Shown here piece after piece: positions 25,527 to 34,900 of a stretch of 41,990 nucleotides of DNA. The stretch lies in contig CANDGE010000006.1 of NCBI GenBank assembly GCA_947384195.1, positions 1-41,990 of the forward strand. Direction: 5' to 3'. Position 1 is the stretch's first letter, and each line of letters opens with the position of its first letter. The notes below the pieces were generated by a model that saw only the letters and a program-made list of their open reading frames with translations, had not been told where the DNA came from and searched no databases. Source of the DNA: an uncultured Clostridia bacterium (lineage in GTDB: Bacteria > Bacillota > Clostridia > Christensenellales > Pumilibacteraceae). Made by a program: the position numbers and the translations under genes.

Positions 25527-25862
25527 CTACTTGCAATACGAATTACGCTCGACTATGGCTACGTCGATATCGCGCAGTATGCTCTCCGCATGAGCGATAT
25601 CGCGGTCGCGCCCCTTGGTGAGCGCTATTTTGAGATCGCCCGCCAGTGCGAATATTTTTTTGTCGCACTGCATGACGGACGCAGACGCGCTCGGCGTCAT
25701 GTATCTGACCGCGTCGTAAACGAGCGCTACCTTTCGATCGAGCTCGGTATCGTCCTCGGCAAGCTCCTTACACACGGCGAGCGTGCGCTCGTTGTCCGCT
25801 ATGCGCTCGCGACTGTCGGCGAGCAATTCTTTTTTATTCGGTTTGGAAAAACAAAATGCCAT
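25527..25862 (-). CDS. small helical hypothetical protein of the TIR operon
   Basis: A protein of 111 residues, almost all predicted helix and likely coiled coil, with Cys near both ends (CFSKP at the start, NSYCK at the end) and one in the middle. No family is recognised and there is no signal peptide or membrane helix. It follows the SPFH gene by 18 bases, with AGGAG about 10 bases before the ATG, and is the last gene before the terminator. It is probably a soluble partner of the TIR or SPFH protein, judged from position only. Confidence 0.7.
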   Translation of the reverse strand: MAFCFSKPNKKELLADSRERIADNERTLAVCKELAEDDTELDRKVALVYDAVRYMTPSASASVMQCDKKIFALAGDLKIALTKGRDRDIAHAESILRDIDVAIVERNSYCK

Positions 25863-25880
25863 ATCGTCATCTTCTCCTTT

Positions 25881-26717
25881 TTACTTGATCTTTTTGCCGC
25901 ATTCCGAGCAGAACTTGGCGGCGGGACCGACCTTTGCGCCGCACTCCGTACAAAACTTGGCGGCGAGCGAAAGCCCGCATTCCGGACAGAACTTCGAGCC
26001 CGTAGGCACGCCCGACCCGCACGCGGGACAAGGCGTCACGGCGTTTGCAAGCTCGTCGCGTTTGCGCTCGATCGCCATTATGTCCGCATCGGAAATGACC
26101 GCGCTGTTGATAACGAACGAGCACAGCTCCAAGCCGTACTCCGCGGCAAACAGATCGCCTATTTTGCTTTTGAGACGTTCGGATACGAGCTGTTTGTTCA
26201 TTGCGAAATCGGTATAGCATATATGCTCGTCGTTGACAGTCTGCGCGACGACGGGTTCGATTGCGCTCATAAGCCGCGACAGTATGCGCTTTTTTAGCTT
26301 ATCCACGTTATATTCGGCGTCCGCTCCGACGAGTTCGAGATAGAACTTTTTGGGCGTCGCAACGCGGAATTCGAGCTCGCCGTTCAGCCCTACTCTGATA
26401 TGCACGCCCGTTATGGGGTCGCGCGTAGTCAGCGGCGTCGGCGTGCCCCAAAGCATGGGGAGCTTTGCCGTTTTGGAAATGAACACAAAATCGACGCTCG
26501 CGCAATCACTGTCCTTTTTCAGCCGCAAAAATCCGTTTTCGGTATCGAATATATCGTGCCGTCCCGCTCCGAGCGCTTCGGATACCGTTCCGTCCTTTAT
26601 CAACAACACGGTGTGCGTTTCGGGCACTATCACCTGCGCGGCGGCGTGAAGCTTGTCTGCGCTCTCGCGCACGAACAGGTCGGCGTTACTGCCGTTGAAC
26701 TTGACTATTTCTGCCAT
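25881..26717 (-). CDS. SPFH-domain protein with C-terminal zinc ribbons
   Basis: A protein of 278 residues of the SPFH (band 7/stomatin-like) group, of the type sometimes labelled YdjI-like or virion core protein-like. The SPFH domain covers about 25-220 and includes the RDPITGVHIRVG strand. The tail (about 228-278) holds four CxxC pairs (CPAC, CPEC, CTEC, CSEC) that form two zinc ribbons. There is no membrane helix, so it may bind membranes peripherally or act as a scaffold. It starts 36 bases after the TIR gene, which also has a zinc ribbon, and is followed by the small helical gene. Confidence 0.85.
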   Translation of the reverse strand: MAEIVKFNGSNADLFVRESADKLHAAAQVIVPETHTVLLIKDGTVSEALGAGRHDIFDTENGFLRLKKDSDCASVDFVFISKTAKLPMLWGTPTPLTTRDPITGVHIRVGLNGELEFRVATPKKFYLELVGADAEYNVDKLKKRILSRLMSAIEPVVAQTVNDEHICYTDFAMNKQLVSERLKSKIGDLFAAEYGLELCSFVINSAVISDADIMAIERKRDELANAVTPCPACGSGVPTGSKFCPECGLSLAAKFCTECGAKVGPAAKFCSECGKKIK

Positions 26718-26753
26718 TGTATACCTCCGTATCTTCCTTGGATAACGTCCGCA

Positions 26754-29198
26754 TCAATTGCGGAATTGCTTTTTGAATTGAGATATCTTGATGCTTTCGA
26801 GCACGATACACGCCACGCTCGCTATTACGTTAAACGCGATCGCGCCGTACGTCGCTTCGCGCACGAACGGCGTACCGCACGCCGCGAGCGACAATGCGCT
26901 CAATACCAAGTTTATATATGTTAGAACGATTATCCCGCGCGACTTGACCGAAAGACAAAACGAATCGGTTACTATGCGGAATACCGCGCTCGCTATGATA
27001 AGCGAAATAAACGCCGTCGCTTCGCCGTCGTACGCGGCGTCGAGCGTGCCGAGCGCGATGACCGCCAACAAATACGCAAGCGTCGCGCTTACCGAAATAA
27101 ACACCCGCGACGTGATCTTTATCGCTTTTTCCTTGGTTTCGGCGCGTTTGGTCTCGCGTTCTCTCCTGCGCTTTTCGGCGTCGTCGCGGTCGCGTTTTTC
27201 CGCACGGTTACGATCGAGCTTTTCGACTATCGCGTCGTACTTGACGCGCTGTTCGTCCGTCGCGAGCGATTGCGCGAGCATGAAGTATTCGTTGGTGGTT
27301 ATATCCACCGTCGAATATTCGAGCTGTGCCTCCGACAGATTGAACGCCGTAAGCATTTTGCGAAAGTACAAAAGCGACGCGTAATAATTATATGTTTCGA
27401 CGGGCAATATGCCCTTGTTATCGACGAGATAATCGACGAGCTTGCCGTCGTTGGCACGCTTTTTACTGCGCTCCTGCAAAAAGTACTGCGCGTTTTTTGA
27501 CACCGTTTCGCGAGCCTCGGCATACGTCCGCGCCTGAGCGGGCGACGCGTACTTGACTGCGTTTTTATACTCCGTTTCGCGCGTGATATCCTCTACGCAA
27601 ACGAGATGGCTTTGTCCGTACTTGCTCCACAGTTTGAGCCAAAAATACCTGCTCGCTATATCGGGGAAACGCGTGTAAATTATACTGTTTTCGTCCGCGA
27701 ACGAATCCGAACACCGTCTGAGCACGGCCGTCATCCCGTCGTAATCCTCCGCGTCGAACAGGCGTTGCGCCTCGTCGAGCTCGGCGGACACGGCTTTTAC
27801 GGAAAAGCTTTGAAAAGCCTGAGTTACGCTTTCGAGCCGCGCGGCAAACGTCGGCTCGTCGTCCGAAAACCGCACTACGTTTTTGTAATATCTGTGCGCG
27901 GTGAAGTCTATCTCGCTCGCGATAAGCGCATTGTCGTCGGGCTTGCGGTATTCGCACAGCATCATCAACCACCAAGCTTGAGCGCATTCGGGATCCATGT
28001 CGAGCACTTCGTCCAAAAGATTGCGCGCGCGGTCGAAATTTTGCGATTGCACTTCTATCTCGGCGCGGCGAAGCTTTGCCGCATACGACGCAACGGGCGC
28101 GGACGCCGCCACGCCGCCGCCGACTATGCGCTCCAAACGGTCGAGCCGTTCCTGCTCGCGCGTGCGCCGTTCTTCGGCAAGCACACGCTCCTTTTCGCGC
28201 ACGGCAAGCCGTTTTTCTTCGAGCTCCGCTTTTTCGCGCTCGTCGCGGGCAAGTATGCCCTTTATGTCGATGACGAGCTGTTCGAGATGCGCATAAGGAT
28301 CGTCGGATGCGTCCAGCCATTGCACTGCGGAAAGCGCGCGATCGAACGCGCCGTCGTAAGGCGTGTCGTCTATGCGGTAGCTGTAAAGCGCCTTGCCCGC
28401 GAGCACCGCGGCTTTAAGCTCCATTTCGCAGTCTTCGGAATATATCGATTTAAAGCTCGACACCAGCAAAAACAACCGACTGTTCTCGACGCCTTTGAGT
28501 ATGTCGCGCTCGTAGTTTTGCGAGCCCGCAAGTATGTTGCGCGGCGCAATCCAACACCGCAAGCCGCGTTCTTCCAGCCGCGTGCAGATAGCGTCGGCTA
28601 TGTCCTGATCGGGCTCGGCGGTGCGGTGACAAATAAATACGTCGCGATCGGTCACCTTTGTGTAACGCAACTTTTGTATGTACGCTTTGACGTTGCGATC
28701 GAGCATTTCGTCGAAAGACGAATGAGTTTGCGGATACGCCCGAACGATAAACGCTTTAATAGGATCGACGTACTTGGGCTCTGCCGTGGCTATGAGCGAC
28801 GCCGTCACTTCCTTGCGCTCGTCGGGCGTGATCCCGTCGAACGACTCGTCTTTCAAAAATTCGACGAACGCCACGTCGTTGCCCATAAATCTTTCGGCAA
28901 GCGCGAGATAATACTTGGCGCAAAAATCGTCGGGCAATACCGAAAGTATTTTTTGCGCAAACAGCTTGACGCCGCCGTAGTCGCGCGCCTTGTTGCTATC
29001 CTGTTGCAAGCGCAACTGTTTGGCAAGATACTCGCGCCACGCGTGTATATCCTGCGTATGATCGAGCGTTACTTTGGAAAAAGCGGACGCGCGCGCAACG
29101 CTGAACGTGCTCCCGCACGCCTCGCATTTAAAAAACTCTTCCGAATCGCTCGGTATGATCGCGGTACTGCCGCAGTTTGTGCACCTTACTTGTTCCAT
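26754..29198 (-). CDS. membrane-bound TIR-domain protein with zinc ribbon and TPR-like region
   Basis: A multidomain protein of 814 residues. Order: a zinc ribbon at 5-31 (CTNC...CEAC), a helical region, a TIR domain at about 184-300, a Glu/Arg-rich coiled coil (about 315-355), TPR-like helices (about 365-650), a second charged coiled coil, and four predicted membrane helices at the C-terminus (about 697-808). The TIR domain has DVFICHR in strand A and CEMELKAA in helix C, where Glu260 fits the catalytic glutamate of TIR NADases, so NAD cleavage is possible but not shown. It is the first gene of an operon with the SPFH protein and a small helical protein. The start is fixed by the N-terminal zinc ribbon; its ribosome binding site is weak. 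Confidence 0.88.
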   Translation of the reverse strand: MEQVRCTNCGSTAIIPSDSEEFFKCEACGSTFSVARASAFSKVTLDHTQDIHAWREYLAKQLRLQQDSNKARDYGGVKLFAQKILSVLPDDFCAKYYLALAERFMGNDVAFVEFLKDESFDGITPDERKEVTASLIATAEPKYVDPIKAFIVRAYPQTHSSFDEMLDRNVKAYIQKLRYTKVTDRDVFICHRTAEPDQDIADAICTRLEERGLRCWIAPRNILAGSQNYERDILKGVENSRLFLLVSSFKSIYSEDCEMELKAAVLAGKALYSYRIDDTPYDGAFDRALSAVQWLDASDDPYAHLEQLVIDIKGILARDEREKAELEEKRLAVREKERVLAEERRTREQERLDRLERIVGGGVAASAPVASYAAKLRRAEIEVQSQNFDRARNLLDEVLDMDPECAQAWWLMMLCEYRKPDDNALIASEIDFTAHRYYKNVVRFSDDEPTFAARLESVTQAFQSFSVKAVSAELDEAQRLFDAEDYDGMTAVLRRCSDSFADENSIIYTRFPDIASRYFWLKLWSKYGQSHLVCVEDITRETEYKNAVKYASPAQARTYAEARETVSKNAQYFLQERSKKRANDGKLVDYLVDNKGILPVETYNYYASLLYFRKMLTAFNLSEAQLEYSTVDITTNEYFMLAQSLATDEQRVKYDAIVEKLDRNRAEKRDRDDAEKRRRERETKRAETKEKAIKITSRVFISVSATLAYLLAVIALGTLDAAYDGEATAFISLIIASAVFRIVTDSFCLSVKSRGIIVLTYINLVLSALSLAACGTPFVREATYGAIAFNVIASVACIVLESIKISQFKKQFRN

Positions 29199-29215
29199 TC
29201 CGTAAAAAAAGTCGA

Positions 29216-29233
29216 CGGCGCGCCTACGCGCCG
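29216..29233 (-). promoter_or_regulatory. leader hairpin before the TIR gene
   Basis: A perfect 7-bp GC stem (29216-29222 with 29227-29233) and a 4-base loop, then a few bases, a run of seven T on the minus strand (29204-29210), and the ATG. It resembles an attenuator or a translation-blocking stem, but the gap between stem and T run is longer than in a standard terminator. Confidence 0.4.
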
Positions 29234-29251
29234 CAATATCTATGCTTATAC

Positions 29252-29280
29252 ATTATATCACGCGCAATATTAATAAACAA
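29252..29280 (-). promoter_or_regulatory. promoter of the TIR operon
   Basis: TATAAT (29252-29257) with an upstream TGA (extended -10), a 17-bp spacer and TTGTTT (29275-29280). Confidence 0.7.
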
Positions 29281-29355
29281 TGTTACATTGATTAAAATTT
29301 CATTAAATTTATCATAGGCGTCTATCTCGTCGTCACTGTCGAACTCGGCGCACGC

Positions 29356-29392
29356 AAAACGCGAGCTCCCGAAATTTCGGGGCTCGCGTTTT
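29356..29392. terminator. terminator of the module C GH3 operon
   Basis: A long near-perfect stem (about 29356-29374 with 29375-29392, one bulge), with A and T runs at its ends. It lies 21 bases after the GH3-C stop and could work in both directions. Confidence 0.8.
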
Positions 29393-29413
29393 ATTTGCTC
29401 GGAGTAAACGCCG

Positions 29414-31930
29414 TTATTCTACGGGCACGATCTTGATATAATCGAAGTTACACCCGTCCGTTCCCACGGTCTTGAAGATTATGGTATTGTCTTCGCCGCC
29501 GACTAGCTCTATTTCGCCCAGTTCCACTTCCGCCGACGTTACCCAGGCGTTTTCCGCCGCTTTTGGCAACATCACGGTATCGTTTATCACAAGCGGCGTG
29601 CCGTTTACGTCGACGCCGAATACGGAATCGAACTTGATGTCGATATTTCGGATAGTGACCGCGGCGATAAGCTTGACCTTTTGCGTGCGCGCGCTGTCGA
29701 TCGTAAACTTCATGCTCCTGTTAAGACTGCCGTTGAGCCCGTCGACGAGCGGCGATTTGAAACCGCTGTTCGACGTACACAGTCTGCCGATATACGCGCC
29801 GCCTATAAGGTCGGCGTATTCCGCTTCGTAAATAAGCTCGCCGTCGTCGTACACGGCTTTATCGGCTATCGAAACGAGCACGTTGCCCTGGAACTTGAAG
29901 TAGTCGATATTGCCTTGATTTTCAGCTTTGTTCTTTACTACCAGCAAGAAGTAGTTGACGCCCTTGTTAAGGCTTATCTCGCCGAGATCGACTTCGCCGT
30001 ACTCCGCCCAATCTATCGAACCGCCGTTGGTGGGCGGGATGAACGTCGCGGCTTTAAACGCATCGGTATCCAATGCTACACGATTGACGAACAAATCGAA
30101 GCCGTCGGCTATTTTAAGATCCTTGCGACGGGTAATGTTAACGGACAGCCTTTGCGTGCTCGCTTCGGGCGAGTAGATCGCAAAGCTTATGGTCGCGCCC
30201 GTATTGTTATTGAGATCGCCGACTATCGAGTTATTGTTTATGCTCGGTCTTTGACCGTTGTCGCCCAAACCGAGCTTGCCCCACTCCGCTTCGAACTTGA
30301 AGCTACGCGTGTAGCCGCAATAGACGCACTCGTTGTTCGCGTTGAACTCATGCTTTGCGCGATCCTTTTTCTTGAAGGTATGATCGCAATTGCCGGCGTG
30401 CCAGTGATATTCGTCGTTATACGACCACTCGGTCGAATATGTGTGCGTATGCCCGTCGGGCGTGGGCGCCATGTATTCTACGGACAGCTCGCAATCGGTA
30501 GTTTCGAGCGTTATGTAGTCGAATATATTGAACCCGTCGGTATTCTCCTTGACGGTAAACTCGATAACGTTGGAATTATTGTTCGTGCCGTCGCGCAGAT
30601 CGATCTCGCCGAGTATGGTTTCCACCGACAGTTGCGTAGCGGTTTCGCCGTAGCCCTTGACCGTCGCATCGCTCGTTATAAGCACGCCGTTTACCGTTAT
30701 GTCGAAGATATCGGTGATCTTGGTGTCGTCCTTTACGGGTGCGAATGCGGCGATAAGCTTGGCTTTTGCATTGTGCTCCGCATAGATCGCGAACGTGACC
30801 TTTGCGCCCGCATTGCCCGCAAGCGTGTGTACGACGAATATGCCTTCGCGCTCGTTCTTGCCGGGCATACCCTTACTGCCCGCGGAAAGCGCGGCGTTTT
30901 CCGCTTCAAACTTGTATTCCGCCGCTTCCACGTACCAATCGGGCGGCGTCGCCGTCACTTCCTCCGCCGCACGAAATGTGACGCGATCGAAGTCAAAGCC
31001 CTTATCGTCGCCGGTGCGCACGGCAAACGTTACGACGTTCTTTCCGCGTTTGAGTGCCATACAACCGAGATTGACGTCGGCAAATTCGCTCATATCGGCT
31101 ACGCCTTCGCCCGCGGCGGGAACCGTCGCTGTCGTCGTGAACACCGTATTGCCCACCGTTACGGCAAACACGTCCGAAACCCGCACTTTATTGAGCCGCT
31201 TGCTAACCGTTATAACGGGGTTGACCGTGATATCATGCTCGGCGTACACCGTGAACGACACCGACGCGCCGTTGTTGCGGTTGAGCCCCGTGACGACCGT
31301 TCTGTCGTTTACCGTCTTTACCGAAACCGCGCTCATGCCGTCTTTCAGCTCGGCGTTTTCCGCGTCGAACTTATACTCGACTGAATTTTCGACCGTACAC
31401 TTGTCTTCGCATTCGGGAAGTTCGCAGTCGAGATCCAAGCATTTGCCGCACGTCGGGCAGACCTGCGTACACTTGTGTACTTCGGTAAGCTCGTCGTCGC
31501 ACAAAAGCTCTATCTTGTCGAAGTTGTAGCCGCTGTAATTGTCGGTAGACAACACGGTAAACGATATGGTGTTCGCCCCCTTGTCCAGTCTGACGCACCC
31601 GAGATTTACGCGGTAGAACGCCGTCCAGTTTTCGGTGCCGTCTACCGTCGCATCGACCTTTGCTTCGGACGCGAATTCCACGCCGTTGACGGTTGTGAGC
31701 AACAGATCGGTAAACACCGTGTCGATGGCGCGACGGTTGACGTACACAACGAGCGATGCAACGGTATCCGCTCTCGACACGACCGTGAACGTTATGTTTG
31801 CGCCGATATTTCCGTTGATATTGCCGACGTACCCGACGTCGCCGCTCCATGCCACCGTAAGCGCATTTTTACCGTTTTTGAGCGCGGCGTTTTCCGTTTC
31901 GTACACGTATCCTTTTTTGCCGTGTCCGCA
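29414..31930 (-). repeat. five tandem CBM6/35-like modules within GH3-C
   Basis: Five divergent repeats of about 140 residues, each opening with a YxxExEnAxL-type strand and closing with an FDxI/FDYI-type strand. They are roughly residues 1172-1312, 1349-1489, 1502-1652, 1710-1855 and 1863-2007. The pattern fits the jelly-roll carbohydrate-binding families 6 and 35; the ligand is unknown. Confidence 0.65.
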
Positions 31931-34900
31931 CTTATCCGCGCACACTTCCTCCGTACAGTCGAGATCGTAGCACTTGCCGCAGATCGAGCAAACGCTTTCG
32001 CACTCGTGCGGGTGACCTTGACACTTGCTTTCGCATACCGGGTCTTGGCAGTTCGCGTCGAGACACAGCCCGCATTCGAGACAAACGTGACCGCATACGT
32101 GCGACGGCGTTACCGCACCGCCGTTTCCGCCTCCGTTGCCGCCTTTGCCGCCTATCAGTACGCACGGCAACACTATCGCAAGTATTATCGCTACGACCGC
32201 AACGACCGAGCAAACTATGACTATTATCTTTTTGGGCTTATCGAGCGATTTGAATTTTACGCCTATGTTTACAAAGAACCGAGTAAACGCGTTTCCGTTC
32301 GACACGCCGTTCGCGGCGGCTTGCGCCTTGCGCTCGGCGGACGCCGCGCGAGCCGCGCGAAGTTTCTCTTTAAACCATGCGGTATTGATGATAAAGCTCG
32401 CTGTCGCCATGAGCGCGAGAAGCCCGACTATTATCGACAGCGCGATAGTTCCGCCGAACAACGCGCTCTGCCACCACACGCGCACCTTTATTATGCGCGT
32501 GGACGCGTCCATGCCGTTCATGGCGTTGCTGTGCAGCTGGGCGTAAAGCACGCGGTGACATGCTTCGCGCAGAGCGAGCATGACGGTGGCGTTGTTTTCG
32601 TACGAAATCCCGCTGCCTTCGTCGTCGGTCAAAAACTCTTCCGAGCCCGAGCCGCACATCCACACGTCGTTGCCCGCAAGCAAGCCTTCGGCTTTGGCGT
32701 GGATAGAACACATATGCCGCACGTACTTGCCGTCAGAGCCCGTGCACGAATCGGTTTCCACTATACCTTCGAAGCCCCATTCGTTGCGCAAAACGTCGGT
32801 CAGCAAGCCCTTATGCGCGCCCGTCCACGTGCAACCGATACGGTTGAACGAGCTCATCACTCCGTTCATCTTGCCTTCGGTCACGCCTATCTCAAACGCC
32901 TTTAAGTATATGTCGCGCATTGTCTGTTCGTTGGCGAACGTAGCCACGCCGTAGCGGTTGGTCTCGGTGTCGTTGAGCGCAAAGTGCTTGGTTTCCACTA
33001 TAACGCCGTACTTTTGAAGCCCTTTGACCTCCGCCGCAAGCATCTTGCCGGACAGCACGCCGTCCTCCGAGAAGTATTCCCAATTGCGTCCGCCGTAAGC
33101 GTTGCGGTGGATACAGCCGCCCGGTCCGTATATGACGGTGTAACCGGCGTGCAGTATCTCCATACCGAACGCTTCGCCCACCTTTTGTATGATCTCCGTA
33201 TCGAACGTCGCCGCAAGCGTCGGTTCGCTCGGAAAACTGAACGTCGTTTTGAGCGTGGGGTTGCCGGCTTTTACGCCCGCGGGACCGTCCTGCGACTCCG
33301 TCCCGGGCGCGCCGACGCTCTCCGCTCCGGCAATGTGCATGAGCCCGTAAGACATCATAAACTGCTGTTCCTGCGGCGTCATTTGATCGAGTACGTCGTT
33401 CCACAGCGGATCGGTGAATTCCATATCCATAAGCATGGCTATGGTCAATCCGTTATCCGCCCCGAACGTCGGCATGACGTCGCCGTCCTTAACTTCGATC
33501 TCGTGTCCGTATTTCATATCTTCGAGCATGATCTCGTCGGTGCATTTAAGACTGACTGCTTTTGTCGGGTACGTGCCTTGCCAATCGTTGCGCGAAAGAT
33601 AAACTATGCTTTGATCGTCTTTCGTTCCGTCGTATCTGTTGAGATCGGCGTCGTCGAAACGGTTGGTTATTTCGTTGCCCGTGTGCGTCGACTTTTTGTA
33701 TTTGACAAAGTCGTTTGCGTCAACGTGTATCCTGTGAGCGAACTCGGCTTTGCCGTTATAGTCCATGCCGTGTTCGGTCGTTTTGCCTTTCGCCGCAAGT
33801 ATGTTGTTGAGCGCGTCGTGCGCGTCCGTTCCCGCCGCAAGGTAATAGTCGCCTTCTTCCAGTATGTAGCTCTTTTCTCCGTCCGCGTCGTACGCTTTAA
33901 GCTCCTCGGCTTTGACGGCGACGGTGAGCGTCGTAGATTCGCCCGGCGCGAGCTTTTTTGTCTTTGCAAATCCCACGAGCTCGACCGACGGCTTTTCTAT
34001 TCCGTGCGCTTTATCGTAGTCGGTGTACGGCTTTTGCAGATACACCTGCAAAACTTCCTTACCGCTATGCTCCGCGCCGACATTGGTTATTTTCATCGAA
34101 ACGTCGTAATCCACGCCGTTCGCGTTTTGCTCCACTTTGTAATCGCCGAACGCGAAATCGGTGTACGACTTGCCGTAACCGAATGTGTACGCAACTTCCT
34201 GCGCGTAACTCCAATCACCGTTACTGCTTTTGACGCCCGCGGAACCTATCGCGTTGCCCGTGCCGAGCACGCTGTCCTCGTATCGCGTTTCATAATAGCG
34301 GTAGCCGACGTACACGCCTTCCTGATAGACGAGATATTTATTGTCGTTGGTCATGAACGGCTCACGGTTGGGATTGCTCGGCGGCAACGGACATTCCGTC
34401 CATGTGTTGTCGCCGAAGTTGACGTTTGCGGGCGCGGAATAATTGTTGTACACAAATGTGTCCGGAAGCTTGCCCGATACGACGTAATCGCCCCTGCCCG
34501 AAAGCGCCGCCGCGATCTGCTCGTACGACATGGTGCCGCCCATGCCTACCCACATGCAAGCGTCTATATCGTAGTCCTTTATATGCTCGAACTGCATGGC
34601 GTTGACGGAATTTATCAAAAGCACGACCTTGGCGAGCTTGCCGTCATTGCGTAGCGCTATGATGTTTTCCAACACTTCGGCTTCGTCGACGGTCAGATCG
34701 AGATAGTTGTTTTCGTCGAGAAATGTATCCTTATTCGTCGGCATTATGTCGTACTGTTCGCCCGAAATGCGCGAAACGATCATGACGGCGGTGTCGCCCG
34801 CTTCCATGCTCGATTGCGCGACGTCCTTTACGTCGTCCCAGTGCGCCTCGTTGGGATTTGTCCTGTGGGCGCGCGAGTATTTGGAAGTAAGCTCGGCGTA

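Noticed and set aside
29414..32105. GH3-C C-terminal half as a separate gene fused by error
   Set aside because: The frame is continuous with no internal ribosome binding site that I can see, and the membrane topology is consistent with one protein.
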